Shown here: piece after piece, positions 1 to 9,773 of the stretch
Layout of the letters: every line of letters begins with the position of its first letter
How positions within the stretch are numbered: the first letter of the stretch is position 1
Assembly: GCF_023223645.1 (NCBI RefSeq)
Contig: NZ_JALKBY010000018.1
Coordinates: forward strand, 1-47,837
Length of the DNA stretch: 47,837 nucleotides
From: Natroniella sulfidigena
GTDB taxonomy: Bacteria; Bacillota; Halanaerobiia; Halobacteroidales; Halobacteroidaceae
Direction: 5' to 3'
Made by a program: the position numbers and the translations under genes
Notes under the pieces: generated by a model
Database searches by the model: none
What the model saw: only the letters and a program-made list of their open reading frames with translations
Told to the model about the DNA's origin: nothing

Positions 1-165
1 GGAGTACGTATCCATTTAATCAAAGGAGTTTTATTTTTTCAAGAACTTTTTATAAAAAACGATGCAACGCTAGTGATATTAATAGAACCTTTAACTTGTA
101 CAATTAACTTTTTTAATCCCTCTATTAAGATCCAATTACTACATATAATATACTATGCATTACTA

Positions 166-3100
166 CTAAAAAGAGTGTTTTACTTTTAATTCACTCAACT
201 TCTGTCTTAGTTTAGGCGTTACATTTAAATTATATTTAGCTGCGAGCCTAATACTTACTCGATAGCCTTCAATTATTAAATGTAAATAGACTGGATTCAT
301 CCCAGAAAAATCAATTAACAGATCTTTTAATTCTACTAGCTTTTGCTGATCAAACTCCTTTAATTGTAAATGGAATGGCTCCTTTTTACTAGAAGAAGAA
401 AAATCACCTGTTGTTAAACTTCCTATCTTATCAGCTATAACCTTACCTTCTTGATTGACTCTGCCTGTTACTAAAATTGGTTCATCCTCTAGTAAAAATT
501 CTTGATACCGTTGATAAGTATCTGGAAAGACAATCACCTCAAAATCACCAACTTCATCTTCTACAGTCAAAAAAGACATCTGACGTTGGTTCTTAGTTAT
601 TATTTCTCGATTATTAGTAATTAATCCTCCTAGGATTGCTCTTTCTTTACCTTCTTTAATCTCTTGGCTGGTTTTATTTCTCTTTTCTTCCAACTTATCC
701 AAGTGTTGTTCTAGTGGATGCCCTGATAGATAAAGCCCCAACATCTCCTTTTCTAAAGCCAACAGCTTCTGTTGATCAAACTCTTCTATCTCAGGTAGTT
801 CAACTTGATCAACCATGAAATCATCAGTCTGCTCAAATAAATCTAGAAAGCTAGTCTGACCATTACTTCTTTCTTGTTGAATTCTTTGGGCTTGTGCAAA
901 AGCATCAGGCAATACCTTCAATAATTGAGAACGGTAATTACCTAAAGAATCAAAAGCTCCAGCTTTAATTAAACTTTCTACTACTCTTTTATTAACCTTA
1001 CTTAAATCAACCCGTTGACAGAAATCAAATAAATCGCTAAACTTCTCTTCCTCCCGGACAGCAATGATCTCCTCAATCGCCTTCTGTCCTACATTTTTGA
1101 TCCCTTTTAAACCGAATCTAATCTTTCCTCCTTCCACCGTAAAAGCGATCCGACTGTGATTGACATCTGGTGGTAAGATCTCAATCTCCATTCGTTCTGC
1201 TTCAAGAATATACTCAGCTACTTTATCACTATTACCAATAATACTGGTCAATAAAGCTGCCATAAATTCCACTGGATAGTGTGCTTTTAAGTAAGCAGTC
1301 TGATAAGAGACATAGGCATAGGCCGTACTATGAGCCTTATTAAAGCCATACCCACTAAAATATTCAATTAATTCGAATAACTCCTCAGCCAACTCTTGGC
1401 TATAGCCATTATTGACTGCTCCTGGAATATCTCCATTACCATTAATGAAGATAGAACGATGTTTCTTCATCACTTCAGGCTTTTTCTTCCCCATGGATCG
1501 ACGTAAAATATCGGCCTCACCAAGCGAATAACCTGCTATTTGCTGCACAATCTGCATTACTTGCTCTTGATAAAGAATCACCCCATAAGTCGGCTCTAAA
1601 ATCTCCTTTAAGTCAGGATGAGGGTATTCAACCTCCTGCTCCCCATGACGGCGAGCAATAAAGTCATCAACCATCCCACTGCCTAATGGCCCTGGACGAT
1701 ATAAAGCAAGTAAAGCAATAATATCCTCAATATTCTCTGGCTTTAGCTGCTTAATCAACCTTCTCATACCATCACTTTCTAACTGAAAGACTCCTAAGCT
1801 TAACCCTTGGCCCAATAACTCAAAGACTGCTGGATCATCAAAAGAAAGATCTCCTGGCGTTAAATCGTTGGCCCGATTTTCATTGATTAAACTCAATGCT
1901 TTATCAATCACTGTTAAAGTTCTCAAACCTAAAAAGTCCATCTTTAATAACCCTAACTGTTCTAGGGTATCCATATCATATTGAGTCGTAACCTCACCTT
2001 TACTCTGGTATAAAGGCGTATAATTGGTCAACTCCTCTTTAGTAATCACCACTCCAGCTGCATGGGTTGAGGCATGGCGTTTTAATCCTTCAATCCTTTG
2101 CGAGTAGTCAATTAACTCCTTAACCTCACTATCAGAGTTATACAATTTCTGTAACTCATCTGACTCCTCTAGAGCATCTTTTAAGGTAATTCCTAGTGAA
2201 TTAGGAATAGCCTTAGCTACCTTATCAGTCTTATCATAACTGATCCCTAATACTCGTCCTACATCACGAACAGCCCCTTTAGCAGCCATTGTACCAAAGG
2301 TAATTATCTGGGCTACCTTATCAGCACCATATTTTTCGGTTACATAATCTATTACTTCATCCCGTCGCTCATAACAAAAATCAATATCGATATCAGGCAT
2401 CGACACACGAGCAGGATTTAAAAATCTTTCAAATAATAGATTATACTCTAATGGATCAATCTCTGTAATATCCAATAGATAGGAAACAATACTTGAAGCT
2501 GCACTACCTCGCCCCGGGCCAACAATAATCTCTTCATCCTTAGCATACTTAATAAAATCCCTCACGATTAAAAAGTAAGCTGGATAACCCATCTGATTAA
2601 TTATCCCTAGTTCATGTTCAATCCTCTCTTCAACCTCAGAAGTTAACTCTCCATACTTCCTCTCAACACCTTGATAAGTCAACTTCCTTAGATAAGATTC
2701 AACCGTTTCTCCTGCTGGCACTTCATAATGCGGCAATAAGATCTGCTCAAAGTCTAAATCAACCTCACATCTATCAGCAATTTCAACAGTATTGGCAATC
2801 GCTTGCGGATAATCAGCAAATAACTGTTCCATCTCCTGTGAGCTCTTAAAATAAAATTGATCATTAGGAAATTGTAATCGATCTTGATCATTGACATCCT
2901 TACCAGTTTGAATACAGAGTAAAATATCATGTACCTTAGCATCATCTTGGGTCAGATAATGAACATCATTAGTTGCTACTAAAGGAATCTCTAGTCTTTT
3001 ACTTAACTGCACTAAGCCATCATTGACCCTCTTTTCTTCTTTTAAACCATGATCTTGTAATTCCAAAAAGAAATTGCCTGGGCCAAAAATATCTTGATAA

Positions 3101-3576
3101 GCTAAAGCTATCTCTTCTGCTTGCTCAGTCTGCTCATTAGCTAATAATGTAGAAATCTCCCCCGCTAAGCAACTACTTAAACAGATCAATCCTTCACTAT
3201 TTTCTCTTAATAATTCCTGATCGATTCGTGGTTTATAATAAAAACCCTCTGTATAACCTTGAGAGACCAATTTTAATAAGTTTCGATAACCTACATTATT
3301 CTCAGCTAATAAGACCAGATGGGCCAACTTCTTATTATTAACATCCTTTTGTAAGCGATTATCAGTAATATAGACCTCACAACCAATAATCGGCTTGACC
3401 CCTGCTGCTTTAGCCTGCCGATAAAACTCAACTGCTCCATACATCACCCCATGATCGGTCATCGCTACCGCTGGCATACCTTCCTTTTTAGCCTGAGCAA
3501 TCAATTCTTCAGTTTTGACCGCTCCATCTAAGAGACTATATTCTGTATGAACATGAAGATGTACAAATTGGCTCAT
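166..3576 (-). CDS. dnaE: DNA polymerase III subunit alpha (DnaE)
   Basis: Replicative C-family DNA polymerase, about 1136 residues, normal length for DnaE. The N-terminal PHP domain begins HLHVHTEYSLLDG, and the polymerase core carries GPGRGSAASS and the catalytic PDIDIDF motif near residue 395. An OB-fold region lies near the C-terminus. The start was set at MSQFVHLHVH because GGAGGTGAG lies just upstream; an in-frame extension of 15 codons has no ribosome site. The PHP histidines look intact, so the domain may retain metal binding. It is divergent from ytrH-ytrI, the same neighbourhood as in Bacillus. The gene ends with three consecutive stops, TAG TAG TAA, notable in a genome that decodes UAG as pyrrolysine. 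Confidence 0.97.
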   Translation of the reverse strand: MSQFVHLHVHTEYSLLDGAVKTEELIAQAKKEGMPAVAMTDHGVMYGAVEFYRQAKAAGVKPIIGCEVYITDNRLQKDVNNKKLAHLVLLAENNVGYRNLLKLVSQGYTEGFYYKPRIDQELLRENSEGLICLSSCLAGEISTLLANEQTEQAEEIALAYQDIFGPGNFFLELQDHGLKEEKRVNDGLVQLSKRLEIPLVATNDVHYLTQDDAKVHDILLCIQTGKDVNDQDRLQFPNDQFYFKSSQEMEQLFADYPQAIANTVEIADRCEVDLDFEQILLPHYEVPAGETVESYLRKLTYQGVERKYGELTSEVEERIEHELGIINQMGYPAYFLIVRDFIKYAKDEEIIVGPGRGSAASSIVSYLLDITEIDPLEYNLLFERFLNPARVSMPDIDIDFCYERRDEVIDYVTEKYGADKVAQIITFGTMAAKGAVRDVGRVLGISYDKTDKVAKAIPNSLGITLKDALEESDELQKLYNSDSEVKELIDYSQRIEGLKRHASTHAAGVVITKEELTNYTPLYQSKGEVTTQYDMDTLEQLGLLKMDFLGLRTLTVIDKALSLINENRANDLTPGDLSFDDPAVFELLGQGLSLGVFQLESDGMRRLIKQLKPENIEDIIALLALYRPGPLGSGMVDDFIARRHGEQEVEYPHPDLKEILEPTYGVILYQEQVMQIVQQIAGYSLGEADILRRSMGKKKPEVMKKHRSIFINGNGDIPGAVNNGYSQELAEELFELIEYFSGYGFNKAHSTAYAYVSYQTAYLKAHYPVEFMAALLTSIIGNSDKVAEYILEAERMEIEILPPDVNHSRIAFTVEGGKIRFGLKGIKNVGQKAIEEIIAVREEEKFSDLFDFCQRVDLSKVNKRVVESLIKAGAFDSLGNYRSQLLKVLPDAFAQAQRIQQERSNGQTSFLDLFEQTDDFMVDQVELPEIEEFDQQKLLALEKEMLGLYLSGHPLEQHLDKLEEKRNKTSQEIKEGKERAILGGLITNNREIITKNQRQMSFLTVEDEVGDFEVIVFPDTYQRYQEFLLEDEPILVTGRVNQEGKVIADKIGSLTTGDFSSSSKKEPFHLQLKEFDQQKLVELKDLLIDFSGMNPVYLHLIIEGYRVSIRLAAKYNLNVTPKLRQKLSELKVKHSF

Positions 3577-3721
3577 ATTCTCACCTCCTGACACTTTAAA
3601 TTTACAGTTTACAATGTACAATTAAAAAGATAAAAACCATCAACAATATCTTTCATATTTTTCCCAATTAATTAGCAACTTATCCTACCTTTATAATATA
3701 GCTATTCAAGTTTAAAATCAA

Positions 3722-3842
3722 AGAAATTTAAGCTTAATTGATAAATAGCTTAAGTTTAAGGCTGAGGTTGAGTTTAAGTCAATCACTAGAAACATAAGGG
3801 CTTAGCTCTTACTTAGACTTAGACTCAAACTTAAACTTAATT
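3722..3842. repeat. AT-rich dispersed palindrome (AAGTTTAAG type)
   Basis: Intergenic DNA between dnaE and ytrH. It carries several copies of AAGTTTAAG-like words on the left and their complements (CTTAGACTTAGACTCAAAC) on the right, so it can fold into a loose hairpin. Similar words occur near 7830-7895, 21195-21300, 24325-24350 and 25860-25890. Nothing coding is seen in this 341-base gap. Confidence 0.5.
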
Positions 3843-3917
3843 GTGATTAAATTAGACATAATTCCATCATACAAACAATACAGATACTCGTATAAACTTA
3901 ATCTGGTAGGTGATTGT

Positions 3918-4229
3918 ATGAACCGACTGATTTTAGTCTTTTTTATCGCCCTAGGAGTAGTCTTAGGAGGGGCAATTATTGGTAGTGTAGGAGCAACCCT
4001 GACTGGGGAATCACCACTTAAAGCAATGACTCAATTAAGCCAGGAGATTAAATTATGGGCCGTAGTCACCGCCATTGGTGGAACATTTAGTACTTTAAGG
4101 ATTATTGAAGGAGGAGTCTTTGAAGGAAAAGTTGGTGTCTTAATCAGACAGTTTGTCCTCTTAACCGCTGCTTTTATAGGAGCCCAACTTGGTATCTGGC
4201 TAATTACCATCCTCACTGGAGGAAATTAA
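3918..4229 (+). CDS. ytrH: Sporulation protein YtrH
   Basis: Small membrane protein of 103 residues starting MNRLILVFFIALGVVLGG. It has three hydrophobic segments: residues 3-25, a middle one around 48-62, and 78-98. Sequence and context match YtrH, a sigma-E dependent forespore/mother-cell membrane protein needed for spore resistance in Bacillus. The start at 3918 is preferred over an upstream in-frame ATG because GGTAGGTGAT precedes it and hydrophobicity starts there. The next gene, ytrI-like, begins one base after its stop, so the two are cotranscribed. It lies divergent from dnaE as in Bacillus. No sigma-E promoter was confidently identified. Confidence 0.85.
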   Translation: MNRLILVFFIALGVVLGGAIIGSVGATLTGESPLKAMTQLSQEIKLWAVVTAIGGTFSTLRIIEGGVFEGKVGVLIRQFVLLTAAFIGAQLGIWLITILTGGN

Positions 4230-4230
4230 G

Positions 4231-4701
4231 ATGGGATTTAACTTTTTAACCTTGACCAAAACTGAACTAACACGCCTAATAGCCAGCTTTATCTTGGGAG
4301 TTATTATTGGAGCTACCTTACTTAACCTCTTTGTAGGGCACCAAATTGATCAGCTAATCTACGAAAAAGAAGAATTAAAGAGCAACCTAAAAAACCAGAC
4401 AGCTCAATTAGAACAATTAGAAGAAAGCTTAGCTGAAGAAAGAAAGAAGATCATCCAAAAGCTACAAGTCAAAATTGAAACAGATTTAGACAAACATATC
4501 ACCCAAGAATTAAAACAGAAGATCTTCAATCTCCTTAAAAGTCTAATCGGTCGTGAAATAGATACAATCGACGGTAACTTAATAGCTGAAACCCTTGACG
4601 GAAGAATTATAATCATCGAGGGTAATGAATATCAACTAGATCTACTCTGGTTTATGATCCAGCCTGAAGCTATAGTCTCTTTTGAAATCAAAAAAGAATA
4701 A
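4231..4701 (+). CDS. ytrI: YtrI-like sporulation membrane protein
   Basis: 156 residues: one N-terminal membrane segment (about residues 14-34), then a charged coiled-coil stretch (about 40-90), then a small globular tail. This matches the architecture of YtrI, the partner encoded with YtrH in Bacillus. It begins directly after ytrH with GGAGGAAATTAAG as ribosome site. The sequence itself is poorly conserved, so the name rests mainly on operon position and architecture. The role is inferred to be spore envelope assembly; no catalytic motif is seen. A symmetrical terminator follows. Confidence 0.65.
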   Translation: MGFNFLTLTKTELTRLIASFILGVIIGATLLNLFVGHQIDQLIYEKEELKSNLKNQTAQLEQLEESLAEERKKIIQKLQVKIETDLDKHITQELKQKIFNLLKSLIGREIDTIDGNLIAETLDGRIIIIEGNEYQLDLLWFMIQPEAIVSFEIKKE

Positions 4702-4727
4702 AGTTGCCAGCTGGCAACTTTATTCAA
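4700..4727. terminator. Bidirectional terminator
   Basis: Perfect hairpin GTTGCCAGCTGGCAAC flanked by AAA on one side and TTT on the other. It can end both the ytrHI transcript and the convergent aminotransferase transcript. Confidence 0.75.
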
Positions 4728-4742
4728 CTCTCAAAGATTATT

Positions 4743-5930
4743 TTAATTATTTAGTAAGCTATTAATCCGCTTAATTGCTTCTGTTATCTGCTCTTCACTA
4801 GCAGCATAAGATAACCGCAAATATCCTGGCTGACCAAAAGCAGAGCCTGGTATCGTAGCCACTCCTGCTTCTTGTAATAATAACTCTGCTAACTTTTGAT
4901 CATCAGTCACTTCTTGACCTGCTATTGTCTTCCCTACTAATCCTGTGATATTAACAAAGAGATAAAAAGCCCCTGCAGGCTTAATTGCTTTTAACCCTGA
5001 AATCTGATTTAAACCCTCAATTATAATTTCTCTCCGTTGATCAAAGGCTTCTTTCATCTCAAGAGTCGGCTCTTGAGTGCCCAATAAAGCTGCTATACTT
5101 GCCCTTTGAGCAATTGAATTGGCATTAGAAGTACTGTGACTTTGCAATCTTCCCATAGCTGCAATAATTTCTTGCGGGCCAACAGCATAACCAATCCTCC
5201 ATCCTGTCATCGCATAAGCTTTAGAAACACCATCAATCACAACTGTTCGCTCTTTAATCTTTGGCCCTAAAGCAGCAATACTGATAGCATCCTGTTCATA
5301 ACTTATCTTTTGATAGATCTCATCAGCAATCACTAAGATATCCTCTTCAACTATCACCTCAGCAAGCTCAACTAACTCCTGTTTAGTATAAACTGCTCCA
5401 GTCGGATTATTAGGACTATTAATAATTATAGCCTTAGTCTGAGGTGTAATTGCTTCTTTAAGCTGCTGAGCAGTTAATTTAAAACCATCTTCTTCAGCAG
5501 TCTTAACCTTGACAGGTCTGCCCCCTGCAAACTTGATCTGCTCTGGATAACTGACCCAATAAGGGACAGGTAAGATTACCTCATCACCAGGATTTATTAT
5601 AGCCTGTAAAGCATTAAATAAAGATTGTTTAGCACCAGTAGAAATAATCACCTGGTCAGTCTGATACTCTAACCCTTTATCTTCCTTGAATCTAGTACAG
5701 ACAGCTCCCTGCAATTTCTTAATTCCCACCGTAGCAGTATAAGTAGTAAAACCTTCTTGAATTGCTTCTATACCTGCTTGCTTTACATGTTGGGGAGTCT
5801 CAAAATCTGGCTCACCAGCCCCCAAACCAATTATATCTCTCCCCTCTTCTTTTAACCGCTTAGCCTCAGCACTGATTGCTAATGTCGGCGAAGCTTGAAT
5901 TTGACTAATTCGTGTTGATAACTCTACCAT
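4743..5930 (-). CDS. Pyridoxal-phosphate aspartate/aromatic aminotransferase (class I)
   Basis: 395-residue PLP-dependent transaminase of the AspB/Ib-gamma type, transferring amino groups between aspartate (or a similar amino acid) and 2-oxoglutarate. Landmarks: GLGAGEPDFETP at the N-terminus, NSPNNPTGAVY in the cofactor domain, DEIYQK (Asp and Tyr contacting PLP), and SKAYAMTGWRIGY with the Schiff-base lysine. The C-terminal arginine motif PGYLRLSYA matches the carboxylate-binding Arg. Length is standard. The start is preceded by GGAGGGAGAAGAAAGG. Substrate cannot be settled from sequence: Asp, Ala and aromatic preferences overlap in this family. It lies upstream of dnaE on the same strand, with ytrHI between them on the opposite strand. 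Confidence 0.92.
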   Translation of the reverse strand: MVELSTRISQIQASPTLAISAEAKRLKEEGRDIIGLGAGEPDFETPQHVKQAGIEAIQEGFTTYTATVGIKKLQGAVCTRFKEDKGLEYQTDQVIISTGAKQSLFNALQAIINPGDEVILPVPYWVSYPEQIKFAGGRPVKVKTAEEDGFKLTAQQLKEAITPQTKAIIINSPNNPTGAVYTKQELVELAEVIVEEDILVIADEIYQKISYEQDAISIAALGPKIKERTVVIDGVSKAYAMTGWRIGYAVGPQEIIAAMGRLQSHSTSNANSIAQRASIAALLGTQEPTLEMKEAFDQRREIIIEGLNQISGLKAIKPAGAFYLFVNITGLVGKTIAGQEVTDDQKLAELLLQEAGVATIPGSAFGQPGYLRLSYAASEEQITEAIKRINSLLNN

Positions 5931-5952
5931 CCTTTCTTCTCCCTCCTCTATT

Positions 5953-5997
5953 TACCAGTGACTAGTCACTAATCACTAGTTACTAATCACTAATCTC
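5953..5997. repeat. Short tandem repeat (TAGTCACTAATCAC type)
   Basis: Tandem 7-8 base units such as AGTCACT, AATCACT and AGTTACT, overlapping the typA stop codon. The same family recurs at 7962-8000, 9285-9333, 27140-27184 and 27843-27872, usually at gene ends. On the minus strand it reads as a run of TAG, TGA and TAA triplets. Confidence 0.7.
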
Positions 5998-7801
5998 TAT
6001 TCTTCTTAATCCTCTGCTTCTTATTTAATATCTTTTTGCGTAATCTAATATTTTTAGGCGTTACCTCTACTAACTCATCTTCAGTAATATATTCTAAAGC
6101 TTCCTCTAAGCTCAATTCAGTTGCTGGAGTCAAAATCATTGCCTCATCAGCAGAACCTGATCTCATATTATCTAGCTTCTTTTGTTTACAGATGTTAATA
6201 TCTAGATCCTGCTCTCTAGAATTAGAACCAACGATCATTCCTGCATAGACCTTTACCCCAGGTTCAACAAATATAGTCCCTCTTTCTTGAGCATTAAAGA
6301 TACCATACCTACTAACCTCTCCTTGCCGATCAGCTACTATTGATCCCGTCTTTCTAGTAAAGATCTCTCCTCGATAGTCATCATAACAAGAGAAGTTATG
6401 ATTTAAAATTCCTTCTCCTTTAGTCTTGGTTAGAAACTCAGATCTAAATCCAATCAAACCTCTAGCTGGTACCTCAAAAACCAATCTAACTCTAGTTTCA
6501 CTCAAATGAGTCATTTCTTGCATTTGGCCTTTCCGTTGTCCTAACTGTTCAATTACTGTCCCCATAAATTCCTCTGGAACATCAATAGTAACTTCTTCAA
6601 TCGGTTCTAGCTTCTGACCATCTTCTTCCTTAATAATTGCTTCTGGCTTAGAAACTTGAAGTTCATACCCTTCCCGACGCATCGTTTCGATTAAGATGGA
6701 TAAGTGTAACTCACCTCTACCTGAAACCTTAAAAGTATCAGGGGCCAACTCCTCAACTTGTAAGGCAACATTTCTTTCTAGTTCATCCAATAACCGCTCC
6801 TTTAACTTACGAGAAGTAACATAATCACCTTCTTGACCTGCAAAGGGACTATCATTGGTTGTAAAGGTCATTGCTACTGTCGGCTCCTCAATCTTAACAA
6901 AAGGCAAAGCTTCTGGCTCTTCTAAATCAGCAACCGTCTCTCCAATATTAATCCCTTCCAAACCTGCTACAGCTACAATTTCTCCTACCTTAGCTTCAGC
7001 TACTTCCTTCCTCTCCAAACCATGATATGTAAATAATTTCGAGATCTTCTTGGAATCAACTTCACCATCTCGCTTACAGATAGCTACTTGCTCACCTTCT
7101 GTTAGTTGACCACGATTGATCTTACCTAGAGCCATCCGTCCTACATAATCATTATATTCAATAGTAGTCACAATCATTTGTAAAGGAGCATCCAATTCTC
7201 CCTCTGGACCTGGGATATACTCTTGGATCGCTTCAAATAACGGCTCCAAATTATCATTTTCAACAGCTAAATCTTCTTGAGCAAATCCTTCTAAAGCTGA
7301 AGCATAGATCACTGGGAATTCAATCTGCTCCTCTGTCGCCCCCAAATCAATAAATAGATCCAATACCTCATCTACAACAGCTTCCGGTCTAGCTTTCGGT
7401 CGATCGATCTTATTAATCACTACAATTGGGGTTAGATCCAACTCCAAAGCTTTAGTCAAAACAAACTTGGTCTGGGGCATTGGCCCTTCAAAAGCATCAA
7501 CAACCAATAAAACACCATCAACCATCTTCAAAATCCGCTCTACCTCTCCTCCAAAATCTGCATGACCAGGTGTGTCAATAATATTGATCTTAGTCCCTTG
7601 ATAATCAACAGCTGTATTCTTAGATAAGATTGTAATCCCTCGTTCTTTTTCTAAATCATTATCATCCATAACCCGCTCTTCAACTTCCTGCTTAGCGTGA
7701 AAAATACCACTCTCTTTCAACATTCCATCAACTAAAGTCGTCTTCCCATGATCAACATGAGCTATAATTGCTATATTTCTAATATCTTCTCTTACTGTCA
7801 T
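5990..7801 (-). CDS. typA: Translational GTPase TypA/BipA
   Basis: 603-residue ribosome-binding GTPase implicated in stress adaptation and late ribosome assembly. G1 motif AHVDHGKTT lies at residues 14-22, effector region ERGITI follows, then DTPGHADF (G3) and NKIDRP (G4). EF-G-like domains II, III and V and the unique C-terminal domain follow, giving the usual length. Ribosome site AAAGGAGGATAAA precedes the ATG. The stop is TAG, immediately followed in frame by TGA, so suppression of the amber would add only one residue. The stop lies inside a TAGT/TAAT tandem repeat. Confidence 0.97.
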   Translation of the reverse strand: MTVREDIRNIAIIAHVDHGKTTLVDGMLKESGIFHAKQEVEERVMDDNDLEKERGITILSKNTAVDYQGTKINIIDTPGHADFGGEVERILKMVDGVLLVVDAFEGPMPQTKFVLTKALELDLTPIVVINKIDRPKARPEAVVDEVLDLFIDLGATEEQIEFPVIYASALEGFAQEDLAVENDNLEPLFEAIQEYIPGPEGELDAPLQMIVTTIEYNDYVGRMALGKINRGQLTEGEQVAICKRDGEVDSKKISKLFTYHGLERKEVAEAKVGEIVAVAGLEGINIGETVADLEEPEALPFVKIEEPTVAMTFTTNDSPFAGQEGDYVTSRKLKERLLDELERNVALQVEELAPDTFKVSGRGELHLSILIETMRREGYELQVSKPEAIIKEEDGQKLEPIEEVTIDVPEEFMGTVIEQLGQRKGQMQEMTHLSETRVRLVFEVPARGLIGFRSEFLTKTKGEGILNHNFSCYDDYRGEIFTRKTGSIVADRQGEVSRYGIFNAQERGTIFVEPGVKVYAGMIVGSNSREQDLDINICKQKKLDNMRSGSADEAMILTPATELSLEEALEYITEDELVEVTPKNIRLRKKILNKKQRIKKNRD

Positions 7802-7814
7802 TTTATCCTCCTTT

Positions 7815-7897
7815 TAAAGTAAACAAATTCAAGTTCAAGACTGAGGTTCAGATTTTACTTAGACTTAAACTTAAATTTAGACTTAAGCTTAACATAT
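7815..7897. repeat. AAGTTTAAG-type intergenic palindrome
   Basis: Words such as TTCAAGTTCAAG on the left face ACTTAGACTTAAACTTAA on the right; same family as 3722-3842. It sits between hisJ-like and typA genes and may lie on the typA 5' leader, upstream of the GGAGG site. Confidence 0.45.
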
Positions 7898-7997
7898 AGT
7901 CTAGATTATAATATTTAACATTGCTTGTCAACAAAATTAAGTTTTCTAAAATTTGACTTAAGCTACTAATCACCAGTCACTAGTCACTAATTACTAG

Positions 7998-8759
7998 TTA
8001 CAACTCAACCATCTTTCGCTCCCTACTTTTAAAAGTAGCAACTTCTCTATAACCAATCCCTCTTAATAAATCTCTGACCTCAGTTAAATTCTCCCCTACT
8101 CGCTGAGCAATATGAGCATCAGAGCTTAAGGTTACTGGAATCTCTAATTGATAAGCTCTTTCTAGAATCTTCTTACTAGGATAGAATTCCCCGACAGGCT
8201 TATTTAATCCATTAGTATTGATCTCAATCGCTAGATCATTTTCTGCAATTACCTCTAATACAGGAGCTACAATCTCTAAAATATTACCCTCAGGCTTAAA
8301 ATTAAAGATCTTAATTAGATCTAAATGACCTAAGAAATCAAATAAACCAGACTGGGCTGCTTGTTTAATATAATTGAAATAAGTTTGATACAACTCAGCT
8401 AGATCCCAATTTTGATATTCAGCTTTATAATCTGGATGATCAAACATCCACCCATCTAGATAATGGATTGAACCTATTACATAGTCTAATTCAAACTGCT
8501 CCAAAAAATCCTTGATTTCTAATTCTTCTCCTGGAGTATAATCCATCTCTATTCCAGCCCTAACCTTTAACTCAGAAAAATCTTCTGCTACCTGACGAAT
8601 TAATTCAAAATCAAACTGCTGATAATAACGATTATGATCAGCAAATCCTATCTCTGCTATGCCTTTTTTAACTGCTTCCTCCATAAATCCCTTCAGATTC
8701 TTTGCTGTCATAGCTCTATCTTGATGCCCTAATGGATGAATATGATAATCTACTAACAT
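7998..8759 (-). CDS. PHP-domain phosphoesterase, histidinol-phosphatase (HisJ/HisK) family
   Basis: 253-residue PHP metal-dependent phosphoesterase. N-terminal DYHIHPLGH and FADHNRYY supply metal-binding His and Asp residues, GIEMDY and GSIHY continue the site, and LGHLDLIK and SSDAH complete it. This is the arrangement of PHP-type histidinol phosphatases, which remove phosphate from histidinol phosphate. There are no his genes nearby, so a different phosphate ester is possible. The ATG lies nine bases after the yjbQ stop in the same reading frame, so the two are cotranscribed. The ribosome site, AGGGGATTAAG, overlaps the yjbQ stop. Ends TAA within a stop-rich tandem repeat. Confidence 0.8.
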   Translation of the reverse strand: MLVDYHIHPLGHQDRAMTAKNLKGFMEEAVKKGIAEIGFADHNRYYQQFDFELIRQVAEDFSELKVRAGIEMDYTPGEELEIKDFLEQFELDYVIGSIHYLDGWMFDHPDYKAEYQNWDLAELYQTYFNYIKQAAQSGLFDFLGHLDLIKIFNFKPEGNILEIVAPVLEVIAENDLAIEINTNGLNKPVGEFYPSKKILERAYQLEIPVTLSSDAHIAQRVGENLTEVRDLLRGIGYREVATFKSRERKMVEL

Positions 8760-8768
8760 CTTAATCCC

Positions 8769-9167
8769 CTACCCTTCTATTAATTTAATATGTACTTTCC
8801 TCGTTCTTGGCCCATCAAACTCAGCAAAATAAATCCCTTGCCAAGTTCCCAGTAACAAATCTCCTTGCTCTATAATAATCTGTTCCGATGAACCAAATAA
8901 TGTCGCCTTAATATGAGCAGCTGAATTCCCTTCTAAATGTTGATAATTATCTTCAAAGGGAATTACCGTATTTACTTGTTTTAAGATATCCTCTTTAACA
9001 GTAGGATCAGCATTTTCATTAATTGTAATCCCAGCAGTAGTATGAGGTATATAAATAGTACATAATCCACTTTTAATACCTACTTCTTTAACTATCTTCT
9101 TCACTCTAGCAGTTAAATCAACCAACTCAGTCTTTTGAGTACTCTTAACTGAAAATTGCTTTAACAC
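8769..9167 (-). CDS. YjbQ family protein (UPF0047)
   Basis: 132 residues, typical for the YjbQ/UPF0047 family. Conserved IYIPHTTAGITINENAD supplies family His, Thr and Asn residues, followed by HLEGNSAAHIKATLFGSS and LGTWQGIYFAEFDGPR. Members show weak thiamine-phosphate synthase activity; the physiological role is unclear. Translation starts at GTG, with AAGGAGGGG seven bases upstream. The stop is TAG, and the next gene's ATG is in frame three codons later, so amber readthrough would fuse the two proteins. Confidence 0.88.
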   Translation of the reverse strand: MLKQFSVKSTQKTELVDLTARVKKIVKEVGIKSGLCTIYIPHTTAGITINENADPTVKEDILKQVNTVIPFEDNYQHLEGNSAAHIKATLFGSSEQIIIEQGDLLLGTWQGIYFAEFDGPRTRKVHIKLIEG

Positions 9168-9284
9168 TTCTAACCCCTCCTTGTCATGATATAAACCACA
9201 AGCTTAAAATTAAAATAAAGATTGAAGAAATTATACTTCTAACTATTTTTATTATCTAGTGTTTTTGTCCGCATTTGACTTTTA

Positions 9285-9333
9285 CTAATTACTAGTTACT
9301 AATTACTAATTACTAATCATTAGTCATTAATTC
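9285..9333. repeat. TTACTAATTACTAG tandem repeat
   Basis: Six or so 7-8 base units (TTACTAA, TTACTAG, TCATTAG) in the 606-base gap between yjbQ and the small plus-strand gene at 9774. Same family as 5953-5997. The rest of the gap up to 9560 is AT-rich and shows no gene. Confidence 0.6.
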
Positions 9334-9560
9334 TCAATTTAATTAATTATTCCTGCAGAGCATTGTTTTAAATAGCATACTATTTGTCTTTTTACATAAG
9401 TATAAGCTATATTAGATTTTAAGATTCTCAAAAAAGAAATAAAAAGTTTGAACAGTTTATTACTTGCTCGCATAAATATAAATATAGCTAATGACCATAT
9501 AATACTATAACATAATTATTTCAATTTTAATATTAATTTAAATCTTTTTCAATTTACCCT

Positions 9561-9589
9561 TGACATCTAAACCTTAATGCTATATAATA
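9561..9589 (+). promoter_or_regulatory. Sigma-A promoter
   Basis: TTGACA at 9561-9566 and TATAAT at 9584-9589 with an exact 17-base spacer. It points to the gene at 9774 and implies a leader of about 180 bases. The leader has no obvious riboswitch that I recognise. Confidence 0.75.
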
Positions 9590-9773
9590 ATTAGTACACT
9601 TATCCTAAAATAAATTAAATCTTATTTCTCCAATTGCTCCAAACGTTTTTTAATTACAGTTAATTTTCAGAATATTATGAATATATTGGAATTAATTGAT
9701 AATTTTAAGTATAATATCATTGTTTTTACAAATAATACTTATAAACATCTTACTACTTAAGGAGGACTCCATC

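Noticed and set aside
1-165. Gene in the first 165 bases
   Set aside because: AT-rich, stops in all frames, no ribosome site with a usable start.
5953-5997. CRISPR-like array from short repeats
   Set aside because: Units are 7-8 bases, contiguous, without unique spacers, and no cas genes are present.
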